Assembly (NCBI GenBank): GCA_000827265.1
Contig: KN834802.1
Coordinates: forward strand, 271,831 to 335,830
Reading direction: 5' to 3'
DNA length: 64,000 nt
From: Collybiopsis luxurians FD-317 M1
Taxonomy: Eukaryota; Basidiomycota; Agaricomycetes; Agaricales; Omphalotaceae
This document shows, in pieces, positions 11,882 through 22,952 of this stretch. Made by a program: the position numbers and the translations under genes. The notes beneath the pieces are model-generated. The model was not told the origin of the DNA and searched no databases. It saw only the letters and a list, made by a program, of their open reading frames with translations. Position 1 is the stretch's first letter. Every line of letters begins with the position of its first letter.

Positions 11882-12295
11882 TGCTTGAATTCGGAAGGAA
11901 GGCAATAGCCCCAGGTGAAGTAATTGTTTTCCATAAGATTTTACACACTTGCAGAAAATTTTCCATGATACAGGGAAGGTCAGTCTTTCACAGGGGCAGT
12001 CAAATTCTACTCTTCGCCTCTTATTGAATATTGTGATGTTCACTAATTCGGTGAATAAATGGATTTCGTGAATCTATCGAAAACTTGATTTTCACCTTGC
12101 AGTGAAATTCAATGGGTTTCACTGCAAGTGAAGACATATAATTAGCGGTGTATAACCCACGAGGTCAAAGTCACGCTTTAACTAATCAACCCAGCCCATA
12201 GCCTATTCCAGCTAAAGCATGGGCTCGCTGGAACATATGGACTGGAGAGCATTGCTGCTGGATTTCGGGACACCTTCATGGCCTCCACCTTTTGA
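11876..12295 (+). repeat. Dispersed repeat H, copy 1
   Basis: This block contains CTTGAATTCGGAAGGAAGG, TCCATGATACAGGGAAGGT, ATTGTGATGTTCAC and AGCGGTGTATAACCCAC. It recurs at about 58548-59000 (same strand) and 37260-37520 (opposite strand). It is non-coding as far as I can see. Both plus copies sit at the edge of rearranged host genes: here a GT15 fragment, and at 59 kb the segmental duplication. Confidence 0.65.
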
Positions 12296-12560
12296 AGATT
12301 TTCTGCTAATTCTCGATTAACCTGTTCTAGTTTTTCTATCGGCACGAGTTGCTCCAATCTTACAGGTGGTACTGGCATGTTGAGTATAAAATTGAGGCCA
12401 CCTACTCACCTGCATCTCCCAGACCGAATGTCAAATTCTTCTGCGATATACACCGGGATCCTTTCCGATTCATGGAGGAAAACAACAAGGTTTACGGTCA
12501 GTCCGCAAATTTCAGCTTCCCTCCGCCCTGGCTCATAGATCTATTTTTGTTTCAATGTCC
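12296..12560 (+). pseudogene. GT15 mannosyltransferase fragment (D3)
   Basis: The fragment spans the end of intron 3 to intron 5 of the D1 gene: acceptor ...TTCTAG (12330), then FFYRHELLQSYRWYWHVE, and after a shortened intron PNVKFFCDIHRDPFRFMEEN and NKVYG. The equivalent D1 segment is 26480-26725. Intron 4 has lost about 18 bp. No other D exons are nearby, so this is a dead fragment between repeat H and copia-derived sequence. Confidence 0.8.
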
Positions 12561-12594
12561 ACAGCTGCGCTCCTTATATGAAGGTTTGGAAGCA

Positions 12595-12966
12595 GTTAAT
12601 TCCCATGTTGGAAGAATTAGCTTGCGGAAGTGGTGTACATATATTGGTAGTCGCCACCTAATATTTCGCCCAGCGTCATCGGCTACACCATATGGTATTA
12701 TCCAAAGTAAGTATGCGGTGACGTAAGTCAGGAAAGTAGAAGTGAATAAACAAGACACATACCCTCAGAACAAGAGAAAGGTTCTCAGGGACAAAATCAG
12801 AACTATTAAGTCAAATATATGTGCGCCGGCAGAAAGAATAGGAATAAGAATGACGAGGCAAACTGTAAAACGAGCTACAGAAAGATACCCACATGGAATC
12901 AAAGTGGAAGCAGAATGCATATACCCTAATCCACAAGCACAGACTCCAGATGCAGTCACGGGGCAC
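12595..12966 (-). repeat. Probable copia LTR/3' remnant, copy 2
   Basis: Counterpart of 4655-5057, lying on the minus strand directly after the RNase H stop region. It shares GGTGTACATAT-TTGGTAGTCGCC and the long stretch from CATACCCTCAGAACA to GACTCCAGAT. Its ends are not resolved. Confidence 0.4.
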
Positions 12967-13420
12967 TCATGCTGCAGGACACCAATACGTAGCACTCCTT
13001 CTGGTGTCCTGATACCACCAGTCAAATCCCGATGCAGAGACGATGAGACAATGTTTGTCCTTCAGGAGAGAGTTCATCATGATATTGGCAAGGTTTCGAG
13101 AAGAGAGAATAGGGTGAACGGCGACGCGACGGTCAGCCATGCCATCGCAAACAAAGTGAAATTGAATCTCGATATGCTTGGACAAATTGTGAGCCTTGTT
13201 TGTTTCAGAAAGACTCACAGCACCGATGCTATTGCAAAGCAAGTCAAGTGGATTATCCCCAAGCCCGAGTTCTACTTCATCCAACCAGCTTCGCATTTGC
13301 TGACGAAATTTGGAAATACTACCAAGTAGACTGAAATTCGGAGGGGTTGGGCAATCAATATGTTTAATTCAACTCTACCTTTCTCACTATTCATATGTGT
13401 ACAAGTCTGGCCGAGGTGAT
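12967..13420 (-). pseudogene. Ty1/copia RNase H C-terminal fragment, copy 2
   Basis: The minus strand reads RSWLDEVELGLGDNPLDLLC, KAHNLSKHIEIQFHFVC and SSRNLANIMMNSLLKDKH, the end of a copia polyprotein. Relative to the copy at 5058 it has substitutions such as KSLPK to NSLLK. It adjoins the 3' end of B2, just as copy 1 adjoins B1, so the insertion predates duplication of the module. Confidence 0.7.
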
Positions 13421-13429
13421 AAAGAGATA

Positions 13430-14564
13430 CGGAATTAAGGCTATCATGTATCAAATGGTATAGATTGAGACATGGATTCGCAGGCTCCAGCGCCACTCAA
13501 GCTCAGGCTCATCGACCATCACCTCCTCATGCTGTAAAAGATTTGTCGACATTGCATTCGAACGCACAAGCTGTTGCATCTCCGGTCCGCGCCTGTGTCC
13601 ATGCCCTTGTCAGTATCCGTACCCCCCTTTTATATCCAAACTCGCTTGCCCATCCATAGGTACATCCGGTAGTGACCCCCAACCCCTACCTGCACCCCCA
13701 CCCGTGGCCATCTCCTTCTCCAAAGCACGACTAGCACTCTTCGCCGCCATCTCCCCTCCCGCATACGCATACGTGTACCCTCCCGTCTCACTCGTATCCG
13801 TAAAGCTATCCCTCACCCCAGCCCCGCCTACACCACCAGCACGGACAATCCTGTCCGGATCAAAGTTACCATCAAAGGTCTCCTCGAGCTCCCTCCTCTT
13901 CTTCTGTCTCTTCCACACGAAAAACAACATAGCGAGATTAATTGCTAACCCGGCTACACCACCCAACATGCCTCCGACGATCTCCCCTACGTTGGATTTC
14001 GAACTCGACCCCGAAGAGTTGACGGTGTTATTGTTTGAGGCGGCGGAAGTAATGACAGAGCCAGCTGATAGGATGGATTCGGCGGGGATGATGGTGCGAC
14101 ACCTTGGCCGTCGGCGTTCGTCGCCATGATGGTGGCATGGACGGAGGTGGTGAGGGGTGCGGTGAGGGTGCTACTCAGCATTGACGTGGTGCTGGCTACA
14201 CTGGAACTGGTACTGATTGAACTCGTACCCGTGGAACTGGAACTGGACGAGCCTGACGAACTCGAACTGCCGATTGGCGTGATATTGGATTTCGATGTGG
14301 TAGAAGCGGGAGAAGAAGACGAGCCAGTAGGAGAGGTAGCGGCATTGGGGGAAGAGGGAGAGGACGGAGTTGGAGTCGACGGGGGAGTAGTGGAGGTGGC
14401 AGATACGGCAGTCGCAGTAGTGGACTCGCTTACAACTGCAGCCGTGGTGTCAGTACTGGAGTCCAAATCACTTGTTAAACCTTCTAACGTGAACAGAGCT
14501 GTGGTCAGGAACAGAGACATGAACTGATCGAGGGAAAGGATGGTTTCCCACCTATTCCAGACAT
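13430..14564 (-). pseudogene. Gene B copy 2 (B2), frameshifted
   Basis: The start exon MSGI is at 14564-14552. The Ser/Thr-rich part reads GLTSDLDSSTDTTAAVV to HATIMATNADGQGV, where a lost base near 14100 (ADGQGVAPSS instead of ADGQSVTTVI) shifts the frame. The membrane helix (GGVAGLAINLAMLFFVWKRQ), FDGNFDPDRIVRAGG and the Gly-rich tail follow in another frame (13969-13610). The tail lacks the KAKMKKA segment of B1 and B3. It is divergent from A4, the best-preserved A copy. Confidence 0.7.
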
Positions 14565-15639
14565 TCTTTGGCTGAGGCGTCAGGAAGAATGACGTGTCGA
14601 TAATCTAAAGATAGCCGCGGAACGCGAGGGAATAGCAATTGGGATATCATTTCCTGGTTATCTGATGAATAGAACGAGGCTCACCTTTGTTTATTAAGCA
14701 GCCCCTTCAGCTCGTAATGACGAACGGTACTTTTGTTTCCCTTTTGCCTAATCGATTCGTATATCGACCAAATGAGATGAAAGAGAGGGAGAAACGACAG
14801 ATGGAAGAAGCGGACTGGAGAGCTGGAAACAAAGCTGCACAAGAGAATGAAGAAAGAGCGAGAAAGCGTCGAGGAAATCGCGTTGAAGAATTACTGCAGA
14901 TGGAAATATGATAGACTTTTTCTGTTTTGAAAGCACTTAACAACTCTGGAACAGGGTCGTATGGAGCAGAGAGGTGTAGGTCTGCATGTCACTGCCCTGC
15001 ACCAACAGTGTTCGTCGTTATCGTACATGACACAGAGGAAGAAAGGTGGAAAGGTGGAAAAAGGTTAAATTGCATTCGGTTATCCTTTCCGGGCGCTTAA
15101 AGTCGCTAGGCCGAAGTCCTGCTATTTAAAGCCGTCAGTAAATGTAATCATTCCTATTTTTGAGATATCACAGCTATGGACGCCAATGAATGGCCTAATA
15201 AGCTGTAGATACTATTTTAGTCAACCCTCCTTGCAGCGCATCGAATCACCTGTTTTCCACGGAAGTTCTGACCAGGATCTGTCGTTTAATAATTCCCCTT
15301 CAATCTTTTGACTCTGATTAAGGCGTCTTCATTCAAGTCTAAGTAGTTCCTCTCACTCCATCAATTCATTCATTTCATTTGAGTCTGAAAGAACGAATAA
15401 CAATAAATACAATTTCATACTGTACACGAATAGATATATATTCTCATGATCAAATCCCACATCGAGTCACCTGCTCCCTTCAGTCTTGAACACCGCGTTC
15501 GCCTGTCCGGTGAATCCTGTGTTGTATGTGTTATAGTAAATACAATACCTGTCACATGCTGAACAGCTTTTCGTCTTTCCATCGATCCACCACCTTGCCT
15601 CGTGTAGTCTGCGCTGCTGTATACGTTCCGCTTGACCCA
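14565..15639. promoter_or_regulatory. Bidirectional B2/A4 intergenic region
   Basis: About 1 kb is shared by all modules. It holds the B-side block (TTTATTAAGCAGCCCCTTCAG), the GAATTACTG-AGATGGAAATAT block used as a MULE target in module 1, the CGGAGCAGAGAG-type block, a TATTTAAAGCCG TATA-like site (about 15123-15136) and the A-leader block with TGTTATA(A/G)TAAATACAATACC. It is short enough to act as a shared promoter; this is inference from conserved layout. Confidence 0.45.
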
Positions 15640-18154
15640 ATGTTCCATCAGGCTCAGAACTTTACGATATCTCCCTCCGATTTCAACGTGGTGCATGGTA
15701 ATCAAACCATCATCCACCGGTATCCCAGATCTCGTCGTGGCTATGAAGACGCAATAGACGAGAATGTCCGGAGAAAAAGACATCGTGAGCATTCGTATCT
15801 CGATGATGTGCGTACTCAGCGCTCTTTTGGCTGGCCGAGGACTCAGACAAGTCATGAACAGTTCAAGGAAGTTCGTCGGGGTGATATGATCGTGCTGCAA
15901 CGAATACCCACAAACCAACTTTCAGCGTATCAGTCAAATCATATTACTGCTCGTCGAGAGTCCAGCTCCCCAGGTTTATCGGTCAAGATTGAGGTTGTAA
16001 AGCTTGCGTCAAAGAAGCGAGAAAAGAAATTTATGGCGATTACATATGAAGGGGATGATGCCTACGAGGTACGACAGTAGTATAAGTCAGAGGCAAATCA
16101 TCACCATATATATCAGAGATGGAAAAATGACTTGGAAGGTTTTGCCAATGTCCGGTGAGGCCTCAATTTTTGATCCTTGTCCTTTCCAAAGTCGATTCAC
16201 ATTCTGAGAATTACAGCGAGGCCAATAGCTGGCAATTGTATGCCTTCACACGTTCAATCTCACCGTCGTTAATATTTCACCAAGGCAAGTGCATTCTTTG
16301 AATACCATGTAAGAGTACCGGTCAACCCGGAATGTGGACGGACTTCAGAATTGATTCCATGCAAATTTGTATGGATGAGAGCATCAGATATAGTCCAAAT
16401 CTACATAATATGGCGGTTTGTAAGTTCAAAAATTACCAAACTTTGCCTGGTGGATGACAAAAAATTAAGTTCGCAGATGCTAATGCAATGATGATAGCCA
16501 AGCAAAGGTATTGCCAGGGCGTCTACAACTCCTCATTTCTGCGCGTAGAGGAGATTTGGATTGACCCCTCAAATGGCACTTTCTGCTGGGGACCTCCATG
16601 GCATGTGTATGCAGATGTTCATGCTGGTGGGATTGACTTCAGATCCTGGGCCAATTCTCAAGATTCCATTCCTCCATTGATTCAATTCCATTCCTCACAG
16701 GCAGTTCAACAATATTTCCAACATGCCATTGAAGAAAATGTTGACAACTTTCTAAAGCTGTTCTCGAGGATTGGGGAAGATATTTCTGTTGATCCTTTTA
16801 CAGCCTGTCATCTGGGTTCAATGGTTGATTTGAGCACTGGGGAAGTGGTTGGCCAGATGCCCATGTCTTCTGAAGGGGACTGTATATTGGGATCTTGGTA
16901 CATCCTTGATAGTCCTGAGAACTATTACCCCCAAATTTGGAGAGTTCAAGATGGGTGGGACAGGTAATGGTCCTCATTTAATCACTTTATTGCAGATTAT
17001 TCTCAGTGTCTGTGGTTAAGGGTTTCATATAATTTTTTTGAAGGGTGTTTTCATGGCCCTTCCAATTACTGGATCCATACCTGTATCAGTGACCAGGTTG
17101 AACATGGCTGGATGGTTCAATTACCCTACATCTTGGATCAACTAAAGATTGCAGAGCTGGAATTTTCAAGTTTTAGTAAGCACCTTCCCAACAGTTGTTT
17201 TGCTTCCAAGACTGTTATAGCCTTTCAGTTCCTAACAAGTACTTACAGATATCAGATATAATGCACTGCACCAAGTGACTATCCCCCCATTCCCTGTGAA
17301 TTGTCTGCCCCAAACACTTCATCATGGCACCATATCTCATGTTTTTCTCTTTCTTCCACTGGTTGAGAGAGTGTGGAGTCATGGGCAGCTGGCAGTCCAA
17401 ATTAAACCAGATTATTACCCATTCTGGTCATTTGATCCTTTGGGAAATGTCAAAATGAAACCAGAAACAATGAAACTCCTTGGGATTCCACCTATTACTC
17501 TATGGCTTGATGTGGGTTATGCCACAGCTTCCCCTACACTCCTCAAGGCAATACAACATCTTCACAAGTCCAGAGGCTATGATCCCAAAACAAATGACTA
17601 TGTGCACTCCCGAGGTTGGCCAACATTTTGTTTTATGCCGGGATATGGCAGCGAGATGGTTGTTGAGCAAGGTAAGTGGTTTTCAGCAGATTGTATTCTA
17701 CTGGACTTGATAACATACTTATTTAGAATCTGCTACCTGGGAGGATGGATCTGATGATTCTGAAGAAGGTTGGCCTTGTATGCTTGACAGCCCAACTTGA
17801 TACTCATTCTTATAACTAGAGGTTTATAACCTGGTTGATGAATTTTCTGATTCTTCTACAACCTATACTGGTTCCAAGCCTGATGTGGATGAAGAAATCC
17901 TGTTAACAAAGTTGATGCTCCTGTCAGACTTCCGATCTTACCATACCATGGACTGTTTGGATTATTCCAAAGAGATATGGAAAGAGGATTGGCCCTTGAT
18001 ATGTAGAGATTGGTTGGATACTCACTTGGGACATAGTGTGGCAGAAGAGATGGATTTCTCTATTTGGCATCCGGAGCGCTGTAGAGCTCATGGAGACAGC
18101 ATTGGACGGCGGAATGGTATGTGGAAGCATGGGGAGTCATGGATATGGCCATGA
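15640..18154 (+). CDS. Gene A copy 4 (A4), intact 9-exon member of an agaric-expanded family, unknown function
   Basis: Exons 15640-16068, 16117-16154, 16217-16284, 16349-16419, 16470-16963, 17021-17175, 17249-17671, 17727-17768 and 17820-18154 join to 2055 nt (684 aa) with every junction in phase and no stop. Introns are GT-AG except intron 3 (GCAAGT donor). Residues 1-143 hold the MFHQAQNFTISPSDF start, basic RRKRHREHSYLDD and VRRGDMIVLQRI. KKFMAITYEGDDAYE then SWQLYAFTRSISPSLIFHQE resembles the beta-strand/hinge pattern of a kinase N-lobe without a clear ATP-binding Lys, so a degenerate kinase fold is possible. Then come EEIWIDPSNGTFCWGP, FWSFDPLGNVKMKPET, RGYDPKTNDYVHSRGWP and WKHGESWIWP. 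From recall, agaric genomes hold many proteins with this order of motifs and no known role. No signal peptide or membrane helix is seen, so it is probably cytosolic. Confidence 0.75.
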
Positions 18155-20705
18155 TATTTTTCCTACTGTATGGTTTGCCAATTGGATAGTGCAACTCCTG
18201 AAACAAATACTTACTTCGATCAAACGAGCCTAGGCAGTTTGATAATTATTAAGATTACAGTCGCTAGCACTTTAGAGCAATTTGGAACCAATGGAACAGC
18301 TGCTGAAGTGCACAGCTGATGTTGGAAATTGGAATTCACCGGTCTGTTTTTCAGCTGCCGCGCATGATCTTGATTGCCGCCAAATCAAAAGGAACCGTGC
18401 CCATTGATCCAACATTAATTAAATCACCGTGCCTACTGTTCCTTTTGTATATTTCACCCTCACTCGAGTTTCGGACCTGATCCATATGGGCTTGATAGTA
18501 AGATACCGGTATCGCAATGGAACTCGCGCCACGACCAGTTTTAGGCGCCCCATTCAATTGTTATTTTATCTTATCTCTGGCTTAATTTTACGTATATAGT
18601 AAATTTACCACTCCTTATGATACAGATTAGCTTTAACTTTGACTGTTGCTACTGCCTACACTAGCCTTCACAGCGCTCTTTGCAGCGGCAGTGAGGAATA
18701 ATGGAAGGAGGTTGTCAGTATAGTATAGCTTCGGAACTTTTATCTCGTAACATCTTGCAAAATGCTTGCTCTTTCATCACTTTCTAATGTCCTTCTCATA
18801 ATTGCTATGATACGAGTCACGGAGGTTCCCAGGTACAGCCCGGCTGGTACGGTAACTTGAAGCTCGGAAACAATTGCATTTAATCGGCAGTATGGGGCCG
18901 AGGAAGGCACTAAATTCTTGTCCGCCTTCTACGGTGATGTGTATGTCCAAACTGACATTGGGTTACGGGCATGGATTCGGACCTGGTGCATATGGGCCTG
19001 AGACTGGGGTACGTGCATAGATACAAGTGACCGGATATATCAGTAGTAACGCCTCCAATCTCTGCGGAGCTATAGTCTCGTCTTTCTCAGTGGTGTCTCC
19101 TGGTTCAATGCATCCTCATCCCCATCTGTTGGCCTACTCAATCTTCCTGCTGGGTCTGTGTACACTGGACATCAATGGTAGGAGGGTACCCATAGAGGAA
19201 TTTATTGCATTTTTTCCTATCTCCTGCTCCCACCATGCCTGTAGTCGAAACAAATTTGGATCATAAGTGATTTTTTTCTCTGACTTTAGGGATGCCATGA
19301 GCTATATTGAGAACGTATCACAATTTCTGCGCTTTAGACGAACTTGAAAAATTCTAGGCCAAACAGCATTCGGAGTTATTGATTCCAGAGCTGACAGCGC
19401 TCAACTCTGGGTCCCAATTGGTTAAAACCCTGATAACCATTTCTATTGTCTCGTAAATCCACATCCACTGATACGCCACAAAGACATCACCTGCATTGAT
19501 CAACGCTCCGCAACATCGCCTAGACCTCCCATAAGAATCGCAAAAATGTCGCTCAACTGAATGTCTCGATATTGCATAGGTTTTAGAGCTCGATTGTATT
19601 ACGTATTGCTACGACTCTACAGGAAAGATAACTTGCCTTCTGGCATTCTGTACTTCTTAGAAACAATAAATGTCTATTTTCTAAATTAAAAGAACGCCAT
19701 AGCACCTAACTATATTGCTACCCAAACGACTTGGATCCCATTCTGCTCACAGATTGCAGTGATGAGTTAGACTGTTTCCGGTATAAGAGCTTGTCCGAGA
19801 GTCAATGCGCCCGCATCTATTCAGCAATTTGGCCTCACGTCATGCCCAGAAAGGCCTACTTGGACACAAACAGCAAAATAGATCTTCCTTCCGTGCCTGA
19901 AGATCTCTTGCGGCCGTTACTGTCCACTTTCTTATATTCCGAAACTACTGGCAAATAATTACATCACTCTGATTTATGGAATGGCGCCGTAGAGTAAATT
20001 GTACTCTGCCAAGCCTGCTTCTTTTTGAATATGCGGTATTTTCAAGCCTCACAGGATTCCCAGACCTGTTGTCGCTAGTATCCAACGTTTCATGTCAATT
20101 AATGAGTATTGTACTCGACTAGGCCATAATCAATGATAATCAACCCTTGGTAGTATCGTGCATTTGTAAGTAGAAGGATAGACCGGAATTGTAGTGGTCG
20201 GACGGGCAACGCAGTGGTTTGTCTTAGCTCATTGGTGTCGACTCGATCTCTGCACATCATTTGATGGATACCTCGCCAAGTTGTCTGTTACACAATTCGC
20301 AGAAGGAAGATTCTCCAAATAAAGCGCAAGCGTTTGAGCTTTGGCCCGCAGAAGATTATTTGCTTGGCATTGAATTTAAGCCCATTTGTGTGAAATAACA
20401 AACCCTTGAATTCTATCATAAATACTGGATGAGAGATTGGGGAGATGCACTGCAACGGTCTCCTAAATAAAAATGTCTGTCTCACTTCTGTATGCCTTAA
20501 GTCGAACTTGTTGCCACCAATTCAAATATCTCGCCTGCAGCGGCTGTTGAGTTTTTTTACCATCGCGTTCATTTATTCTGATTAGTTAGTTCCAGAGTGT
20601 TTTCCGGATTGGGTTTAGTAATTCTTCACTTACTTATTTCTGAGCTTTTAAGATGCCTGCGCAATCCGATTAGAACCCCAGTGTACCCAGTACTCTTTCA
20701 GCCCA
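18155..20705. other. Intergenic/unique stretch, no convincing gene
   Basis: 18185-18480 is the normal 3' flank of A4 and matches 52405-52690 after A7. A short near-repeat (TTCGGACCTGATCCATATGG at about 18473, and a variant near 18979) occurs twice. The remaining 19.0-20.7 kb has only short frames. One of 75 codons (19731-19958, no ATG at the start) reads LPSVPEDLLRPLLSTFLYSE and could be a gene remnant, but I do not recognise it. Confidence 0.4.
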
Positions 20706-21930
20706 ATGTCCTCTATAATCTTTGTGTGTTGCACTTTTCCTGCTACTTTGCTTCAACTTTCCATATTCACACTGTTTCAGGTCACTGGTGGAACTGCCCT
20801 CCTTGGCTCCCATGTCATAGCCCAACTTCTGTAGAAAGGATATCATGTCCGAACCGCAGCCCGCTCCACCTCAAGACAGAAAGCAATTTTTCCTGATGCT
20901 CCAAATCTTGAAGTTGTCGAAATTGAATCACTTACCTTGGATTTCAGCAAGCTCTTAAAAGGGGTATATGCAGTCATACATATGGCTGGATTGTGTTCAA
21001 TTCAGGAACAAATGAAGAGATCTTCAATGTGATTCTCTTTTTATTATCCTTACCCCATTATAGATGACAAAGGTACATTACAGGTTAATTTTAATGGCAC
21101 CATTAATCTTGTTCGTCAATCTATTGATGCAGGAATCAAGAAAATTATAACTACTGCTACTTTTGGTATTCTTTTTGATTGTAAGGTGATTCGATGTATT
21201 TGTTCCTTCTGTGTTCTAATGATCCATAAGCCCAATTCAACCGAGCGTATGGCACTGAGCCAGTCACTGAGGATTTTTTGAATCCAGTGACCTTGGAAAC
21301 ATTTAATTTTGGTGCAAGACCATACATTGCATATCTGGAATCATATGTACTTACAGGTAAGAAAATCTGGGAGTTTGCAAAGGAACATCCTGATGTGGAT
21401 TTTACAATCCGTATGTGGTAATAATTTTATACTTGTTAATCTGGATGCCGAAATGACTTCTCTAGTCTTACCATCGGCAATTTATGGGCCACTAGTACCC
21501 AACTATCTCACTTCAGACCCGGACATGCAGAAGAGCATAGGGACTAATGCCAGCTTGTGCAGAATTTTTACTCAAGGGACAGGGGAGTATCCTCCTCAGG
21601 TCCTTGGGCACTTTGTCGATGTGCGCGACCTTGCTCAGGCACATATCGCTGCTCTCTCCTCATCATTAATTCCTGGTCGGAAAAAACGAATTCTTATCTC
21701 TAATACCACATTCAAATTGAAGGATGTGGCAGAATTAATCTGTCGAGAGACCTGAACTTGCACATCGACTTCCGAGGCAGGATGCTGTACCTCCAAAGCA
21801 AACAGATGCTCCTCTTGACACGAGCTCTGCCTTAGAAATTCTGGGGATGAAAGAGTATATTCCTTGGGAGGAGACTGTGCTCGCCGCTATTGATGCTGGG
21901 GTTGCTTGGGAGAAAGTGAACGATGTTTAG
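20706..21930 (+). pseudogene. NAD(P)-dependent epimerase/dehydratase (dihydroflavonol-reductase-like) pseudogene (E1)
   Basis: ATG at 20706 (MSSIIF), then a 57-nt intron, then VTGGTALLGSHVIAQLL: the glycine-rich Rossmann nucleotide-binding start of the extended short-chain dehydrogenases. An in-frame TAG follows at 20832-20834 before KGYHVRTAARSTSRQKAIF. Later pieces are VYAVIHMAGL, VNFNGTINLVRQSIDAGIKK, YGTEPVTEDFLNPVTLE, LLPSAIYGPLVPNY and GHFVDVRDLAQAHIAALSS, matching the family (NVLxAA region, then PxxxxGP and the VDVRDxAxAH motif). A 2-base loss near 21750 against E2 shifts the last exon (EILGMKEYIPWEETVLAAID). At least two disabling changes make it dead. The nucleotide-binding part exists only in this copy. 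Confidence 0.75.
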
Positions 21931-22304
21931 CTGGTGCCATGCCATTCCTCTGTATACTCATGGCTATTCCACTTACAAGCTTGTATCATCCCACTGTAAT
22001 ATCTTATCCAGATAAATTTGTCCTCGAATGAATTCTTTCATTCTCTTTTACGACCTCATGTCTGCTATCCACATTCATTGTGATTTTGTTCACCGCTCCA
22101 ATACGGGAGGAACTTGGCCCACAATTGATTTTTTGGTTGAGTTATCTTAAGGATACGCCTTTTCAAGTCAGCGATCAAGTTAATTTGCTCGTACTCCCTT
22201 AACACTACTGTACTATTACAACCGCAACTTCGCGTAACGCGTAAGATGACACCATGAATTTGTTATTTTTTTTGAATAATATTGTGATAAATGCAAGCAG
22301 AATA

Positions 22305-22601
22305 TTACAAAAATTGTTTGAATACATGATAACAATTAGACTCAACATCACTGCCTTGCAGTCCAAACTGTTGGCCTATTGGCCTATTTGAATTAAAATT
22401 ATCAGAATTCCATAACACATAACACCCCGTGAATTTGTGGTCGTAATAGTACAGTACCACAGACCCAAAATTCTGTATGCAGAATGAATTGACAATGCAA
22501 TGAATCCCCTGCTTCACATGAGTAATCAGAATTTGACCAAAGTCCATAAGTACAATCAAGGCTACGCAATTTCCTAATTCCATGTCTACTCTGTGAGCCA
22601 A
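22305..22601 (-). other. Unrecognised ORF F1 in segmental duplication
   Basis: The minus-strand frame is open for 98 codons (an ATG occurs at about 22583: MELGNCVALIVLMDF) and ends in GLQGSDVESNCYHVFKQFL. In the duplicate (60108-60529) the same region is broken into two frames by an insertion of about 50 bp. With no family match and poor conservation, it may be non-coding. Confidence 0.2.
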
Positions 22602-22639
22602 CTGGTTTGTACCAGCTCAAGTAGAATCTCATAGTATTA

Positions 22640-22815
22640 CTATGAATGGCTGGATACTCACTTGGGACATGGTGCGGTTGAAGAGACAGATTTTTCTATC
22701 AGGCATCCACAATACTGTAGAGTATATGGCAACAGCATTGAACGGTGGATTCACAGTATGTGGAAGCATGGGGAGCCGTGGTCCGTGGATATGCTAATGA
22801 TATTCATACTTGTAC
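22640..22815 (+). pseudogene. Gene A 3' exon scrap (A9)
   Basis: The frame WLDTHLGHGAVEETDFSIRH to MWKHGEPWSVDM matches the last ~50 codons of gene A (compare LDTHLGHSVAEEMDFSIWHP in A4). Nothing of the rest of gene A lies upstream, so a small 3' fragment was moved here before the segmental duplication (its twin is at 60572-60748). Confidence 0.8.
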
Positions 22816-22952
22816 ACTGTATATCTAACATCCTTCGTGAAATAGCCGCAGCCATTTGACAAAGATACGACCGTGGTTCCAGACGCGTCGTCTCTCAGAG
22901 TGGTACCTCACCCCCTGGACCCTCAATCCAACTTACTACTGTGGATCCGTGA

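Noticed and set aside
15640..18154. Gene A as a transposase or retroelement gene
   Set aside because: It has eight introns, no DDE, RT or integrase motifs, and no terminal repeats around the module. Amplification looks segmental rather than transpositional.
19027..19266. 79-codon frame after A4
   Set aside because: No start context, no homolog seen, biased composition; probably chance.
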